64,000 nt of DNA from Terriglobia bacterium (GCA_020073465.1 JAIQFC010000019.1:1-64000); one strand, 5' to 3'. Counted from the stretch's first letter, positions 34,809 through 44,067 are shown. Notes: generated by a model from the letters alone, not told the origin. Numbers and translations: made by a program.

Positions 34809-36022
34809 GGACGTTCACCAGTCGCCCGCGGCGCCCGCGCGAGTTCGCGAATCTGGTTCAAGTAACCGACGTAAACCGGAATCGGGATGTCGGGCGAGTC
34901 GCCGTCATTTAGGAAGTGTTCCAGCCGAATCTCCATCGGAATCGACCGGATGACCTCCCGAAACCGGGGCATCTGCAGGTATTTCACCTTCCAGATTTCC
35001 AGCATCAAGGAACGGAACTCCTCGCTGATGAAGCCCATCCTGCGGTCGCCCAGATAGATGGCGTCAAAATGATGTTCGGCCAACATTGTTCGGATTGGAT
35101 CTTCGGGCGGAGAGAACGTGTAGACCAGGTGGAACAAGTCGGCCAAATCGCCCCACAGGACCTTTTCTTGATACGCGCTGAAGCGGAAGGGCGTGTTTCC
35201 GCGCTGTTGCAGTTGACGGGCGCGATCGGCGGGCCGGACACCGTTCCGATCCAGTTCTTCGCGAAACCATCGGAGGCGATCCGGGGCCAGGTTGTAGCGC
35301 AGGAATTCCACCGCGTAGGCGTTGGGTAAATAGACGGAGGGATCGCGGTCAAGACGCTCGAGCCAGGAGGCCCAAGTCCTAGCCTCGAGAGCGTGCAGCA
35401 AGTCCACCACATCGGCGATCGCTACGTCAGGCTGATATTTTACCGCTTGCCAGAAGTGCTCGGTGGAGTCGTAAGTGGCGCCGTAGAGTTGGATGCCTTC
35501 TTGAATCGGGTACCAATTGGAGAGAACTCTTCCCTGAATCGATGGGGAAGCACTCCAGCAGTTGAGGGAATGCTTCCATTTCTCCTGAACGGCCAGGAAT
35601 CCCTCGGCATAGCCCGATGGCACGGGCTCTTTTACACGCGTAAGAGCCTCCTGCAGCTCTTGGGTGGTGTGGGTGACGAGCAACTCGAGCGGGCGCTCGT
35701 CGGTCATTGAAATGATCCGGCTCTCGATTCCGCGGCGCAGCAACTGACGCTGGAGTTGGCTTCGCTGTGCATCGCCGATCTGCTCCGGTTTCCAGCGTTC
35801 AGCCTGCGACTTGATATAAGGAAACAGTTCAGCCAGTGATTTGAATTCGATGAAACCGTGGATGGCAAAGGTGACGACGTGGCCGTCTTTCGAAATGATC
35901 GTGGAAGGTGTAACGAGGGACTTAAGGGAAACGTCCTGTGCGGATGCGGCCAACCCAAGAGTCAGCACTGCGAGGGCCGCTGGCGCGATCACTCGAAACG
36001 GGGTACCACACCTGCGAAACAT
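34805..36022 (-). CDS. Secreted NADAR-like protein
   Basis: About 405 residues with a signal peptide (RVIAPAALAVLTLGLAASAQ). The central part contains RVLSNWYPIQEGIQLYGATY followed by DSTEHFWQAVKY, the core pattern of NADAR/YbiA domains (LSNFxP, then G-x-x-Y/W-x-S/T-x-E-H-x-x-Q-A-x-K), including the catalytic-site Glu-His. Near the C-terminus EIWKVKYLQMPRFREVIRS matches the closing helix (W-x-x-K-x-x-Q-x-P-x-L). NADAR proteins cleave N-glycosidic bonds of ADP-ribosylated or riboflavin-pathway ribosides. They are usually cytoplasmic, so an exported version is unusual. A long insertion separates the two motif blocks. ATG 36022 starts the signal peptide; the frame opens at 36106. Confidence 0.6.
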   Translation of the reverse strand: MFRRCGTPFRVIAPAALAVLTLGLAASAQDVSLKSLVTPSTIISKDGHVVTFAIHGFIEFKSLAELFPYIKSQAERWKPEQIGDAQRSQLQRQLLRRGIESRIISMTDERPLELLVTHTTQELQEALTRVKEPVPSGYAEGFLAVQEKWKHSLNCWSASPSIQGRVLSNWYPIQEGIQLYGATYDSTEHFWQAVKYQPDVAIADVVDLLHALEARTWASWLERLDRDPSVYLPNAYAVEFLRYNLAPDRLRWFREELDRNGVRPADRARQLQQRGNTPFRFSAYQEKVLWGDLADLFHLVYTFSPPEDPIRTMLAEHHFDAIYLGDRRMGFISEEFRSLMLEIWKVKYLQMPRFREVIRSIPMEIRLEHFLNDGDSPDIPIPVYVGYLNQIRELARAPRATGERP

Positions 36023-36030
36023 GGGCGTGA

Positions 36031-36036
36031 ATTGTA
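36031..36036 (-). promoter_or_regulatory. Candidate -10 for a leaderless NADAR-like transcript
   Basis: The minus strand reads TACAAT ending eight bases before the ATG at 36022. No ribosome-binding site is present in between, so the mRNA may be leaderless. Confidence 0.35.
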
Positions 36037-36074
36037 GCAGTCCTCGAGCGACACCGCTTTGTGATCGGCTGGTC

Positions 36075-38924
36075 TCACGTCTGCTTGACGTAGTAGGCCG
36101 CATCAACGGGCCGCACCACGCGGGGGATCCATAGAGGACGTCGCAGTCCGCCAGGCCCCGGTCCGGGGCGGGCTAGAGCCTTCCATCTTTGATAGACGGC
36201 GTGAGACAGATTCGTGTCGACGAAGATATCGCCGTAGCGATCTTCAGAACTTGCTCGTTGCACCCGCACCATCTGGTGCCAGCAGTGCATGCCGCTGATA
36301 GGGTCGGGATGCACGGGGAATGTGATGTCCTGATGGACGCCGGCGTCGCTCCACCAGATTCGTTTCGTGTCGGGGTCGGCGCTGTCGTAGGGTTTCACGC
36401 CTGCAACCTGCCGCATCTTCCATTGGCCCTTGCCGACTTCCTTCAGGTCAACCCATGCGCTGGACATGCGCTCAACCTGCTCGTCTTCGTTGATGCGCCA
36501 GCGTCCCAGGTGGTGCGAGCAGGCAACGACATTTGGCGCCAACCCTTCGGTTACCCAGGCGTGCAGCACGAAGTAGCCGATTTCGGTGTGCACCTTGATT
36601 AGGTCCCCGGTATGAATATCCCCAAGCCTCTTCGCATCAACCGGATTCACCCACAGCGGATTCTTGTGGGAGATTTCGTACAAGAACTTGGCATTGCCGG
36701 AACGAGTGTGAATCAGGTTGGGCAGACGGAAGATGGGCAATAGCGTGTACACGTCTCCGTGCGCGTCCTTCGGCCATTCGACAACCGGCATGTATTGCGG
36801 GTCGAAGTCTTCGTGCGGACTTCCTACGGACGCGGACTGCGCCGAGCGGTGAATGTGGCTGCGGTAGTACTCGGGGAGACTGAACTCGGGCCACTTCCAG
36901 TCGGCCATGGTTTTCGAAAACAACTCCAGTTTGCGCGAAGGAGTTCCGTAGCCAACGACAGCCTTGCCTTCAACCATCACCCCTATGGGCTTGCTTTCTT
37001 TAGTGATGACACCGTTCGGTTCGACTTTCGACCCGGCCAAATTCTCGGGCGATAGCGCCTTCTCGTTGAGTCTGTACACGTCGGTCGAGACTTCGAACGC
37101 GCCGTACTTGCGCATGTATTGCAGTGGCGTCAGGCCTTCCTTCTTTGCGGTTTCTGGCAGACCAGGCACTGAGTTCTCGAAAATCCAGCCGTAGTACTCA
37201 TCGACGGTGAGCTTTTGCCCGGGCCGGTAAGGTGATTCGAACCATTGCCGGATACCCATCGAGCCATCGGGATCGATGGCCCACGACAGGTTGATCCAGA
37301 ACTCGTCTTCCTCCCAGACCTCGCCGGGATTGGCCTGGTAGGTGTAATCGAACTTCTCCCCCGCTCTTTCGCGCAGAGTGCGAAGAACGGGCTGGCGGAA
37401 TCCGATCCACTTGCCGGCGTGCGTCTCTTGACTCATCAAGTCATGCCGCTCGGAGCTGAAGCCCATGGGCAGGACGTAGTCGGCGAACCATGCGGTTTCG
37501 TTCCAGGTGGGAGTGAGCGCGGCGTGCAGCCCGATTTTCTCCTCGTCGCGCAGCATCTCGATCCACGAGAATCCATCGGGATAGGTCCACACTGGGTTGA
37601 AGACGCGTGTGAAATAAGCCTCCAGCCGGCCGCGGCCTTCTTTCAGGAAGTGTGGTAGCAGGAATGACATTTCATGCGTGCAGAGCGGCCACTCCTGTGG
37701 ATAGAGCAGTTCGTTCCAGCGCTTCTGCGGTGGAGGCACCTTGAACGGGCGGGGGACAAACTTGTTCCACGCATTCAGGTTGTGTCCGCCTTCGGTTCCG
37801 ACCGAACCTGTGAGAACGTGCAACAGTAACAAGGCGCGCGCCGGTTGCCAGCCGCCAAGGTTGCCGGAGGCGGCGCCGCGCCATAGATGCGAGGCAAAGC
37901 GACTGCCGGCATTGGCGATCTCACGCGCGAGCTTGACCACGGTTTCGGCTTTCACACCGCTTTCTTTCTCGGCGAACTCGGGAGTGAAACGGGCGTAGTG
38001 TTTCTTCAAGACTTCAATAACGGCTTCGAAGGGCTGACCCTTGGCGCGGAATCCGTCGACTTCCAACTCTTCCCAGTTTGTCCAAGTCTTCACGAAAGCG
38101 GCATTGAAGCGGTCTTCATCGAGAATCACTTTGGCCATGGCGAGAAGTACCGCTGCTTCCGTGCCGGGATAGGTCGGCAGCCAGTAATCGGCCATGCTGG
38201 CGGTGTTGGAGAGGCGAGGGTCCATGACGGCGAGTTTGGCGCCCGCCATTTTTCCGTCGATGATGCGCTGTGCATGCGGATTGAAGTAGTGCCCCGACTC
38301 AAGGTGCGCAGAAAGCAGCAAGATGAACCGCGCATTGGCGTGATCGGGCGATGGCCGATCCGCATAGTGCCAGAGCAGATATCCGAGGCGGGCAGAGGAT
38401 GAGCACACGTTGGTATGGGAGTTGTGCCCGTCGATGCCCCACGCTTGCAGCGTGCGCTCCATGATGAAATCGTGGCCGGGCCGGCCGACGTGGTACATGA
38501 CTTCTTCGCCACGGCCTTCCTGAATTGCTTTGCGAATCCGGCTGCCAAAGGTTTCAAGTACTTCGTCCCAGGAAACGCGCGCCCACTTGCCGCCGCCGCG
38601 AGGGCCGGTACGTTTCATGGGATAAAGCAAACGGTCGGGATCATGTATCTGATTGATGGTGGCAGGGCCCTTGGCACAAAGGCGTCCACGGCTTGCCGGA
38701 TGTTTGGGATTGCCCTCGAACTTTGCGACTTGACCCGTCTCCTTGTCGACGTAGGCCAGAAGCCCGCAGGCGGATTCGCAGTTAAAGCAGATCGTGGGAA
38801 CGAGTTGGTAGTGCTTCTCGACGCGGCGAGGCCAAGCCTGGGGATCGTATTCGACCCAGTCGTCCCACTTTTCGACCGGCGGACAAAATGCGAGGTGGCT
38901 GCCGTCGCGCTTGAAATCGGTCAT
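36075..38924 (-). CDS. Molybdopterin oxidoreductase catalytic subunit (PsrA/PhsA-like)
   Basis: A 949-residue enzyme of the DMSO-reductase superfamily. An N-terminal 4Fe-4S site is visible as CFNCESACGLL with the fourth Cys in GRLCAKGPA. Text typical of the cofactor-binding domains follows: HDPDRLLYPMKRTGPRGGGK, MYHVGRPGHDFIME, NVCSSSARLGYLLWHYADR (a Cys as likely Mo ligand), VMDPRLSNTASMADYWLPTY, and the C-terminal THTGDLIKVH-type beta-barrel. No twin-arginine signal is present, unlike classic polysulfide reductases. The paired FeS-NrfD gene is 22 bases upstream, so a membrane-bound menaquinone-linked polysulfide, tetrathionate or arsenate-type reductase is likely; the substrate is not determined. 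Confidence 0.82.
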   Translation of the reverse strand: MTDFKRDGSHLAFCPPVEKWDDWVEYDPQAWPRRVEKHYQLVPTICFNCESACGLLAYVDKETGQVAKFEGNPKHPASRGRLCAKGPATINQIHDPDRLLYPMKRTGPRGGGKWARVSWDEVLETFGSRIRKAIQEGRGEEVMYHVGRPGHDFIMERTLQAWGIDGHNSHTNVCSSSARLGYLLWHYADRPSPDHANARFILLLSAHLESGHYFNPHAQRIIDGKMAGAKLAVMDPRLSNTASMADYWLPTYPGTEAAVLLAMAKVILDEDRFNAAFVKTWTNWEELEVDGFRAKGQPFEAVIEVLKKHYARFTPEFAEKESGVKAETVVKLAREIANAGSRFASHLWRGAASGNLGGWQPARALLLLHVLTGSVGTEGGHNLNAWNKFVPRPFKVPPPQKRWNELLYPQEWPLCTHEMSFLLPHFLKEGRGRLEAYFTRVFNPVWTYPDGFSWIEMLRDEEKIGLHAALTPTWNETAWFADYVLPMGFSSERHDLMSQETHAGKWIGFRQPVLRTLRERAGEKFDYTYQANPGEVWEEDEFWINLSWAIDPDGSMGIRQWFESPYRPGQKLTVDEYYGWIFENSVPGLPETAKKEGLTPLQYMRKYGAFEVSTDVYRLNEKALSPENLAGSKVEPNGVITKESKPIGVMVEGKAVVGYGTPSRKLELFSKTMADWKWPEFSLPEYYRSHIHRSAQSASVGSPHEDFDPQYMPVVEWPKDAHGDVYTLLPIFRLPNLIHTRSGNAKFLYEISHKNPLWVNPVDAKRLGDIHTGDLIKVHTEIGYFVLHAWVTEGLAPNVVACSHHLGRWRINEDEQVERMSSAWVDLKEVGKGQWKMRQVAGVKPYDSADPDTKRIWWSDAGVHQDITFPVHPDPISGMHCWHQMVRVQRASSEDRYGDIFVDTNLSHAVYQRWKALARPGPGPGGLRRPLWIPRVVRPVDAAYYVKQT

Positions 38925-38946
38925 TGCGGAATCTCCATACTCGTTC

Positions 38947-40515
38947 CTAGCTGTTGGGCACGCTCTGCCCGGCCATCACAAAACACCATTCGAAGATCAG
39001 AAGACCTGCCAGAGCGAGGGCGCCGGCGAGCCCCACGACGAGGCGGTTCGACATGCTTACTAGCAAGAGCGCTGCTGGGAGGATCCCGCCGAAGCCAACC
39101 GCGCCTACCCAAAAGGCGCTGCGGAAGGGCCCATGCGTGATCAAGCGAGCGGCGTAGCGTGCGTTGTCGGTCGTGTGCGGGATTATCACTTCACCGAGCA
39201 CCATCAGCAGATGCAGGCTCTGAGCGACGAGGAGCACCAGGGCCGACGTTGCCGTTAGTGCCAGACTGCCTCCGCCGAGCCTGCCGGGAAGGAGTGACAG
39301 CACTGCGGCTCCACACAGCAATGCCTGCACGATGAGATGGACCGGTAGAAGCGGCGTTTGCCAGAGGTCGCGTCCTTCGCACTGTCCGAAGAGAAATGCG
39401 GTGTACATTGCGGCGAGAAAGCCCACGATCACCGTTGGCCAGAGCAAGACCGCGGCGATCGTGGAATAGCCCGTGACCGCGCCCAGCCAGAAAACTCCGC
39501 ACAACGCGCTGTAGGCAATCAGAATGAAAGCGCCACGCGCCAGCCACGACTTGCTTTGCGGCTTGAACACGACGCGCAGGAATCGTTCCTTGTGGTCCAG
39601 GTCCCAGACCAGCAGCAGTGTGGTGAGCGCGGTGAAGAGCAGGGCAATCGTGGCCAGCGCGATGTCACGAATCCGGTCTCCGGACATTTTGCCAAGGGCC
39701 ATGGCAATTGCCGGAATGGCCAGCACGCCCGAGCCAATCGACTTTGTCCAGCAGTATGCAGGCACTTGCCAGCCCCAGGGACGGGCATGAGAAACGTCAT
39801 ACGCTGCCAAGGCACTCTTTTGCAGCAACGGACTGTCGATGGGATACATCGCGCCGCCGCCGTGTAGGGTCTCGTTCCGCTGTGACCACATGTACATGGA
39901 TTCATGACGCGCAGCGGTGGGAACGATTGCGCTCTCGTCGGCGTCGATGTAGTAGAGCTTCGGTCTGGTGCCCTGTTCGGGCTTGCGTACTCGTGCCGTT
40001 TCGCGAGCCAACAGCTGAGCAATCTCTCCATCGCATTCGTCCAGATCTCCGGCGATGATGGCGTGTTCGGGGCAGACCACAACGCAGGAAGGCTCTAATC
40101 CAACTTCGGTGCGATGGGCGCAGAAATGGCATTTGGCGGCGGTGCCTTGGCTGGGATCGATGTAGATCGAGTCATACGGGCAGGCTTGCATGCAGGCACT
40201 GCAGCCGATACATCGTTCAGAACTGAAGTCGACGATGCCGTCCTCGCGCTGGTACATCGCGGTGACCGGACAGATGGTGACGCAGGGAGGATTCTCGCAG
40301 TGGTTACAGCGCGTCACCTGGAAAACGCGCCGCGTGTTAGGAAATTCCCCCTTCTCCACGTACTTGACCCAGGTGCGGTTGACGGTTAACGGCACGTGGT
40401 TTTCGGTCTTGCACGCCACGGTACAGGCATGACAGCCGATGCACTTGCGGTTGTCGATGATGAATCCGTATCTCATGAATTGGGGGATCGGGTTAGGAGG
40501 TTGGCCCATCCACAT
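38947..40515 (-). CDS. FeS (PsrB-like) and NrfD (PsrC-like) membrane fusion subunit
   Basis: The first 190 residues form a ferredoxin-like domain with four Cys clusters (CIGCHACTVAC, CNHCENPPCVTIC, CIGCSACMQAC, CHFCAHRTEVGLEPSCVVVC), able to hold four 4Fe-4S clusters. Residues about 240-520 are the NrfD/PsrC membrane part with eight to ten helices (CWTKSIGSGVLAIPAIAMAL, LLLVWDLDHKERFLRVVFKP). In most bacteria these are two proteins; here they are one. It passes electrons between quinol and the molybdoenzyme encoded 22 bases downstream. Start is uncertain: the frame opens at TTG 40521, ATG 40515 is listed, and ATG 40476 (MRYGFIIDNRKC) is another candidate. Confidence 0.85.
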   Translation of the reverse strand: MWMGQPPNPIPQFMRYGFIIDNRKCIGCHACTVACKTENHVPLTVNRTWVKYVEKGEFPNTRRVFQVTRCNHCENPPCVTICPVTAMYQREDGIVDFSSERCIGCSACMQACPYDSIYIDPSQGTAAKCHFCAHRTEVGLEPSCVVVCPEHAIIAGDLDECDGEIAQLLARETARVRKPEQGTRPKLYYIDADESAIVPTAARHESMYMWSQRNETLHGGGAMYPIDSPLLQKSALAAYDVSHARPWGWQVPAYCWTKSIGSGVLAIPAIAMALGKMSGDRIRDIALATIALLFTALTTLLLVWDLDHKERFLRVVFKPQSKSWLARGAFILIAYSALCGVFWLGAVTGYSTIAAVLLWPTVIVGFLAAMYTAFLFGQCEGRDLWQTPLLPVHLIVQALLCGAAVLSLLPGRLGGGSLALTATSALVLLVAQSLHLLMVLGEVIIPHTTDNARYAARLITHGPFRSAFWVGAVGFGGILPAALLLVSMSNRLVVGLAGALALAGLLIFEWCFVMAGQSVPNS

Positions 40516-40670
40516 TAACAAACCAAAGGGGACGCTGCTTGTTGGAAACGGGGTAGGGGGTTCAAAGGTTGGTCCCGCAACTCCCAGCGCTGCAAGCGTT
40601 TGAGGCGCTTAGTAGGGTATCGGTGGAATATTGCACCTTCGTAATTTGATGGAAGCACGAGAGAAAGTTA

Positions 40671-40961
40671 ATGATCGGAGAAATGTCAGTCCCTCCCAAC
40701 ACGCGCCGCTGGCCCCGGCTGCCCGTCGACATACCGGTTCGGGTCGTGACCGCGAAAGGGTTCTCCACTACCGTTGTGGAAGGGCGCGGAACTGAGATCA
40801 GCGAGGGCGGGATGGTTCTCTACGCTGGAATCCTGCTGAATCCGGGAGACTTGCTGGAAGTCGAGTTTGACATGCCTACCCATTCCCGGATGACGGCGAT
40901 TGTTCGCTCGAAAACTGGTTTCTGTTTTGGCCTGGAATTTATTGCGCCGCTACCCGCCTGA
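40671..40961 (+). CDS. PilZ-domain protein
   Basis: A 96-residue single PilZ domain. The cyclic-di-GMP motif pair is present: RRWPRLPVDIPVRV (Arg-x-x-x-Arg) and GRGTEISEGGMVLYAG (position of D/N-x-S-x-x-G), followed by the barrel strands PGDLLEVEFDMPTHSRMTA and GFCFGLEFIAP. It may be an adaptor responding to cyclic-di-GMP. The gene is divergent from the FeS-NrfD gene and followed by the persulfide dioxygenase on the same strand. ATG 40671 and 40683 are both possible starts. Confidence 0.82.
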   Translation: MIGEMSVPPNTRRWPRLPVDIPVRVVTAKGFSTTVVEGRGTEISEGGMVLYAGILLNPGDLLEVEFDMPTHSRMTAIVRSKTGFCFGLEFIAPLPA

Positions 40962-41061
40962 ACTTGACCCACCCTGCGTGTCACCCGTTTCATGTAGCCG
41001 TGCTTAGGCATGACAAAAGCTGAAGACTTGGTCTAGCATTCCGTGCTGGCGAGGAACGGTC

Positions 41062-42453
41062 ATGTACTTCGAACAGTTTTACCTGGGCTGTTTGGCGCAT
41101 GCGTCGTACATGATGGCCTCGGAAAGCGAGGCGGTGGTGGTGGATCCGCAGCGTGATGTTGAGATGTACATCAAGGCGGCTGAGGAACACGGGGCCACCA
41201 TCCGCCATGTCTTCGAAACGCATCTTCACGCCGACTTCGTCTCCGGGCACCGGGAATTGGCGGCGCGCACGGGGGCTAGAATCTACATCGGCGCCGAGGC
41301 TGGGGCCACGTTTCCTCACGTTCCTGTGCGCGACGGGTTTGAATTGAAGGTAGGCAAGCTGTCGCTGCGGGTGCTGGAAACTCCTGGCCATACGCCGGAG
41401 AGCATCTGCCTGGTAATCACGGACCTCGAGAAGTCCTCAAGTCCCTGGGCAGTATTGACCGGGGACACGCTCTTTCTGGGAGATGTGGGCCGTCCTGACC
41501 TGTCCAAGACGTTCACTCCTTCGCAGCTTGCGGGCATGCTCTACGACAGTCTGCATGACAAGGTGCTCAAGCTGGCTGACGATGTCTTGGTGTATCCGGC
41601 TCACGGAGCTGGCTCACTGTGCGGACGGAATATGCGGGCCGAGCGTTCTTCGACTATCGGCACGGAGCGGCTGACCAACTACGCTCTGCAGTTCAAAAGC
41701 AAGGAAGAATTCGTGGCGGAACTGACCAGCCATCTGCCGGAGCGCCCTGAGTATTTCCTGCAGGATGCTGAGATTAACCGCACGGGAGCTGCGGCACTCT
41801 CGGATCTCCCGCTCCTGCGCGCCATTGCGCCGGGCGAATTGAAGACGATGCTGGAGAACGGCGAGATCGCGCTCGACATACGGCCTGGAGAGGATTTTGC
41901 TGCCGGGCACGTGCCCGGATCGGTCAACATTGCGCTTTCGGGTCAATTTGCAACCTGGGCTGGGACGATCCTAGGGCTGACTGCACATCCAGTTCTCATT
42001 GCCGGATCGGAGCAGCAATTATCGGAGGCGCGTATCAGGCTGGCACGGGTCGGCATCGAGGAACTGGACGGACATCTTCGCGGAGGGGTGGCGGGGTGGA
42101 AAGAAGCGGGACTCCAACTCGCCACAATTCGTCAGGCCGGCGTGTCTGAGCTGAATACGCAGATGGAGGCGGGACATCTGCAAGTGCTCGATGTCCGCCG
42201 TGAGCCCGAGTGGGAAGCCGGGCACATTGAAAATGCGACATGGTGGCCGCTCGACAACTTCAAGGTCTCGCCTCCGGAGATCGACCGGGAGACGCCGATC
42301 GCAGTCCACTGCAAGGGCGGTTATCGCAGCATGATCGCGTGCAGCTTGCTGCAGCGGGCCGGATTCCTCAATGTGATCAACGTTGTGGGTGGGTTCGACG
42401 ACTGGCAGCAGGCGAAACTGCCATTCGTCAGCGAGAAGCCCGTGGGGGCGTGA
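41062..42453 (+). CDS. Persulfide dioxygenase (ETHE1-type) fused to two rhodanese domains
   Basis: Residues 1-240 are a metallo-beta-lactamase fold of the ETHE1 type: HLHADFVSGHRELAARTGAR (HxHxDH with the dioxygenase Ser-Gly-His), GHTPESICLV and GDTLFLGDVGRPDL. Two rhodanese domains follow. The first (about 265-350) has no Cys in its loop (IAGSEQQLSEARIRLARVGI), so it is inactive; the second (about 360-460) has the active Cys in VHCKGGYRSMIACSLLQRAG. Such fusions oxidise persulfides to sulfite and transfer sulfur. The location next to a polysulfide-reductase-like complex points to sulfur turnover. Confidence 0.85.
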   Translation: MYFEQFYLGCLAHASYMMASESEAVVVDPQRDVEMYIKAAEEHGATIRHVFETHLHADFVSGHRELAARTGARIYIGAEAGATFPHVPVRDGFELKVGKLSLRVLETPGHTPESICLVITDLEKSSSPWAVLTGDTLFLGDVGRPDLSKTFTPSQLAGMLYDSLHDKVLKLADDVLVYPAHGAGSLCGRNMRAERSSTIGTERLTNYALQFKSKEEFVAELTSHLPERPEYFLQDAEINRTGAAALSDLPLLRAIAPGELKTMLENGEIALDIRPGEDFAAGHVPGSVNIALSGQFATWAGTILGLTAHPVLIAGSEQQLSEARIRLARVGIEELDGHLRGGVAGWKEAGLQLATIRQAGVSELNTQMEAGHLQVLDVRREPEWEAGHIENATWWPLDNFKVSPPEIDRETPIAVHCKGGYRSMIACSLLQRAGFLNVINVVGGFDDWQQAKLPFVSEKPVGA

Positions 42454-42462
42454 GGTTCCGAT

Positions 42463-44007
42463 CTAGGAACTCTGCCACTCTCTTTCCAGTTGTTCCCCTT
42501 GCTGTGCCACGGTGCGAACAAGGCTCTCCATCTGGCTCTCTGAGACCGTTGGATTCATACAGGTAAACTTCAGGCATTGCCTTCCATGGACCCGGGTATG
42601 ACCGACGACGGCGATCCCGCCATCAAACAGGAGTTGCCGAAGCTCGGCATTCAGATTGTCCGCATCAAGGTCTGCGCGGGAAGGAAGGTAGCGGAACACG
42701 ACCGTGCTCAATTCAGGTTCATGAAGCAGATGTAGTCGCGGGGTATTTCTAACTGCGTTCGCCGCGCAGGCCGCCAAGTCAATCGTTCGTTCGATCATCG
42801 CGCTGAGCTTGTCCCGCCCTAGAGCTTGAAAGGAGATCCACAACTTCAAGGCATCGAAGCGGCGGCTGGTGAGCAGGGAACTGGTGACCAGGTCAGGGAT
42901 GCCGCTTACCTCATGGGATTCAGGGTTCAAGTAGTCGGCATGAAGTTTCATCGACTCGAAATGATGCTGGTCACGAAGCAGGAATGTACTGCAGGGGATG
43001 GGCTGCCAGAAGAGCTTGTGGAAGTCGATGCTGAGAGAGTCTGCGGCTTCAATACCTGCTAGTTTGTCGCGATGACGCCGGCAGAAAAGCAATGCGCCGC
43101 CGTACGCAGCGTCCACGTGCAGCCAGGCCCCGGCTGCGTGAGCTAGCGAAGCGATCTCAGGCAGCGGATCGATCGAGCCGAAGTCTGTGGTGCCTGCAGT
43201 CGCCACGACGGCGAGTGGAAGCAGCCCCTCTGCGCGCAACTGCCGCAAAGAAGCCTCGAGCGCTGAGAGTTTCATGCGGAAACGATCATCGACGGCAACC
43301 CGCACCACAGCATCGGTTCCCAAGCCAAGCTGCGAAGCCGATTTTTCCACGGTGAAGTGCGCGACCTCTGAGCACAGAATTCGCAGGCGGCGAGTTTCGG
43401 GCGGGAGCCCCGCTTTCTGCGCGGACCAATTCCACTGCGACTGAAGGAACGCATCCCGGGCCAACAGCAGGCCCATGTAGTTGGACTGTGTTCCACCGGT
43501 CGTGAAAGTCCCGCCCGAGGTGTCGGGCATCCCAGCTTCGACGCACAGCCAGCGGATCAACTTCTGTTCCAGAAGCGTTGCGATGGGCGCCTGATCGAAC
43601 GAATCCATCGACTGGTTCAGCGTGCTGATCACAACTTCGGCGGCCAGAGCGGACACCAGCGGAGGACAATGCAAATGCGCCACCGTCTGCGGGTGGGTGA
43701 CGACGACGGAGTTCGAGACGATTGTTGCCAGCTTGCCGGCGATCTCTCTGGAGGAACCAGCCTTGGGAAAGATCTCAGAATCGATCAATGTTGCCAGTTC
43801 GGTTGCAGTCTTGCCCCGATACGACTGCGCGGGAAGGGAAGAGCAGATCGTCTCAACTACCCGCGCGATGAACTGGCGGTACGCCTCCTGGCTCTCTTCG
43901 GTGGCCGTCAGAAACTCGGATTCGAACAAGCGGTGCCCTCGGGACAAACCAGGATGATAAGAGTCCGCATGATTGTAAATTGTGCGCCGGTGCGCCATGG
44001 GGCTCAA
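42463..44007 (-). CDS. PLP-dependent group II decarboxylase
   Basis: A 514-residue member of the aromatic-L-amino-acid/glutamate/diaminobutyrate decarboxylase family: GTFTTGGTQSNYMGLLLARD (cofactor phosphate site), VATAGTTDFGSIDPLPEIAS, WLHVDAAYGGALLFCRRHR (Asp to the pyridoxal nitrogen) and ADSLSIDFHKLFWQPIPCST (Schiff-base Lys). The substrate amino acid cannot be read off; the text is closest to the L-2,4-diaminobutyrate decarboxylase type. It stands alone, back to back with PPK2. Confidence 0.85.
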   Translation of the reverse strand: MSPMAHRRTIYNHADSYHPGLSRGHRLFESEFLTATEESQEAYRQFIARVVETICSSLPAQSYRGKTATELATLIDSEIFPKAGSSREIAGKLATIVSNSVVVTHPQTVAHLHCPPLVSALAAEVVISTLNQSMDSFDQAPIATLLEQKLIRWLCVEAGMPDTSGGTFTTGGTQSNYMGLLLARDAFLQSQWNWSAQKAGLPPETRRLRILCSEVAHFTVEKSASQLGLGTDAVVRVAVDDRFRMKLSALEASLRQLRAEGLLPLAVVATAGTTDFGSIDPLPEIASLAHAAGAWLHVDAAYGGALLFCRRHRDKLAGIEAADSLSIDFHKLFWQPIPCSTFLLRDQHHFESMKLHADYLNPESHEVSGIPDLVTSSLLTSRRFDALKLWISFQALGRDKLSAMIERTIDLAACAANAVRNTPRLHLLHEPELSTVVFRYLPSRADLDADNLNAELRQLLFDGGIAVVGHTRVHGRQCLKFTCMNPTVSESQMESLVRTVAQQGEQLEREWQSS

Positions 44008-44067
44008 TCGGTTGCGCGGTGTAGACTCCGGAAATAACGTCGCACTTCAAATCACGGAGCGTGAGGG

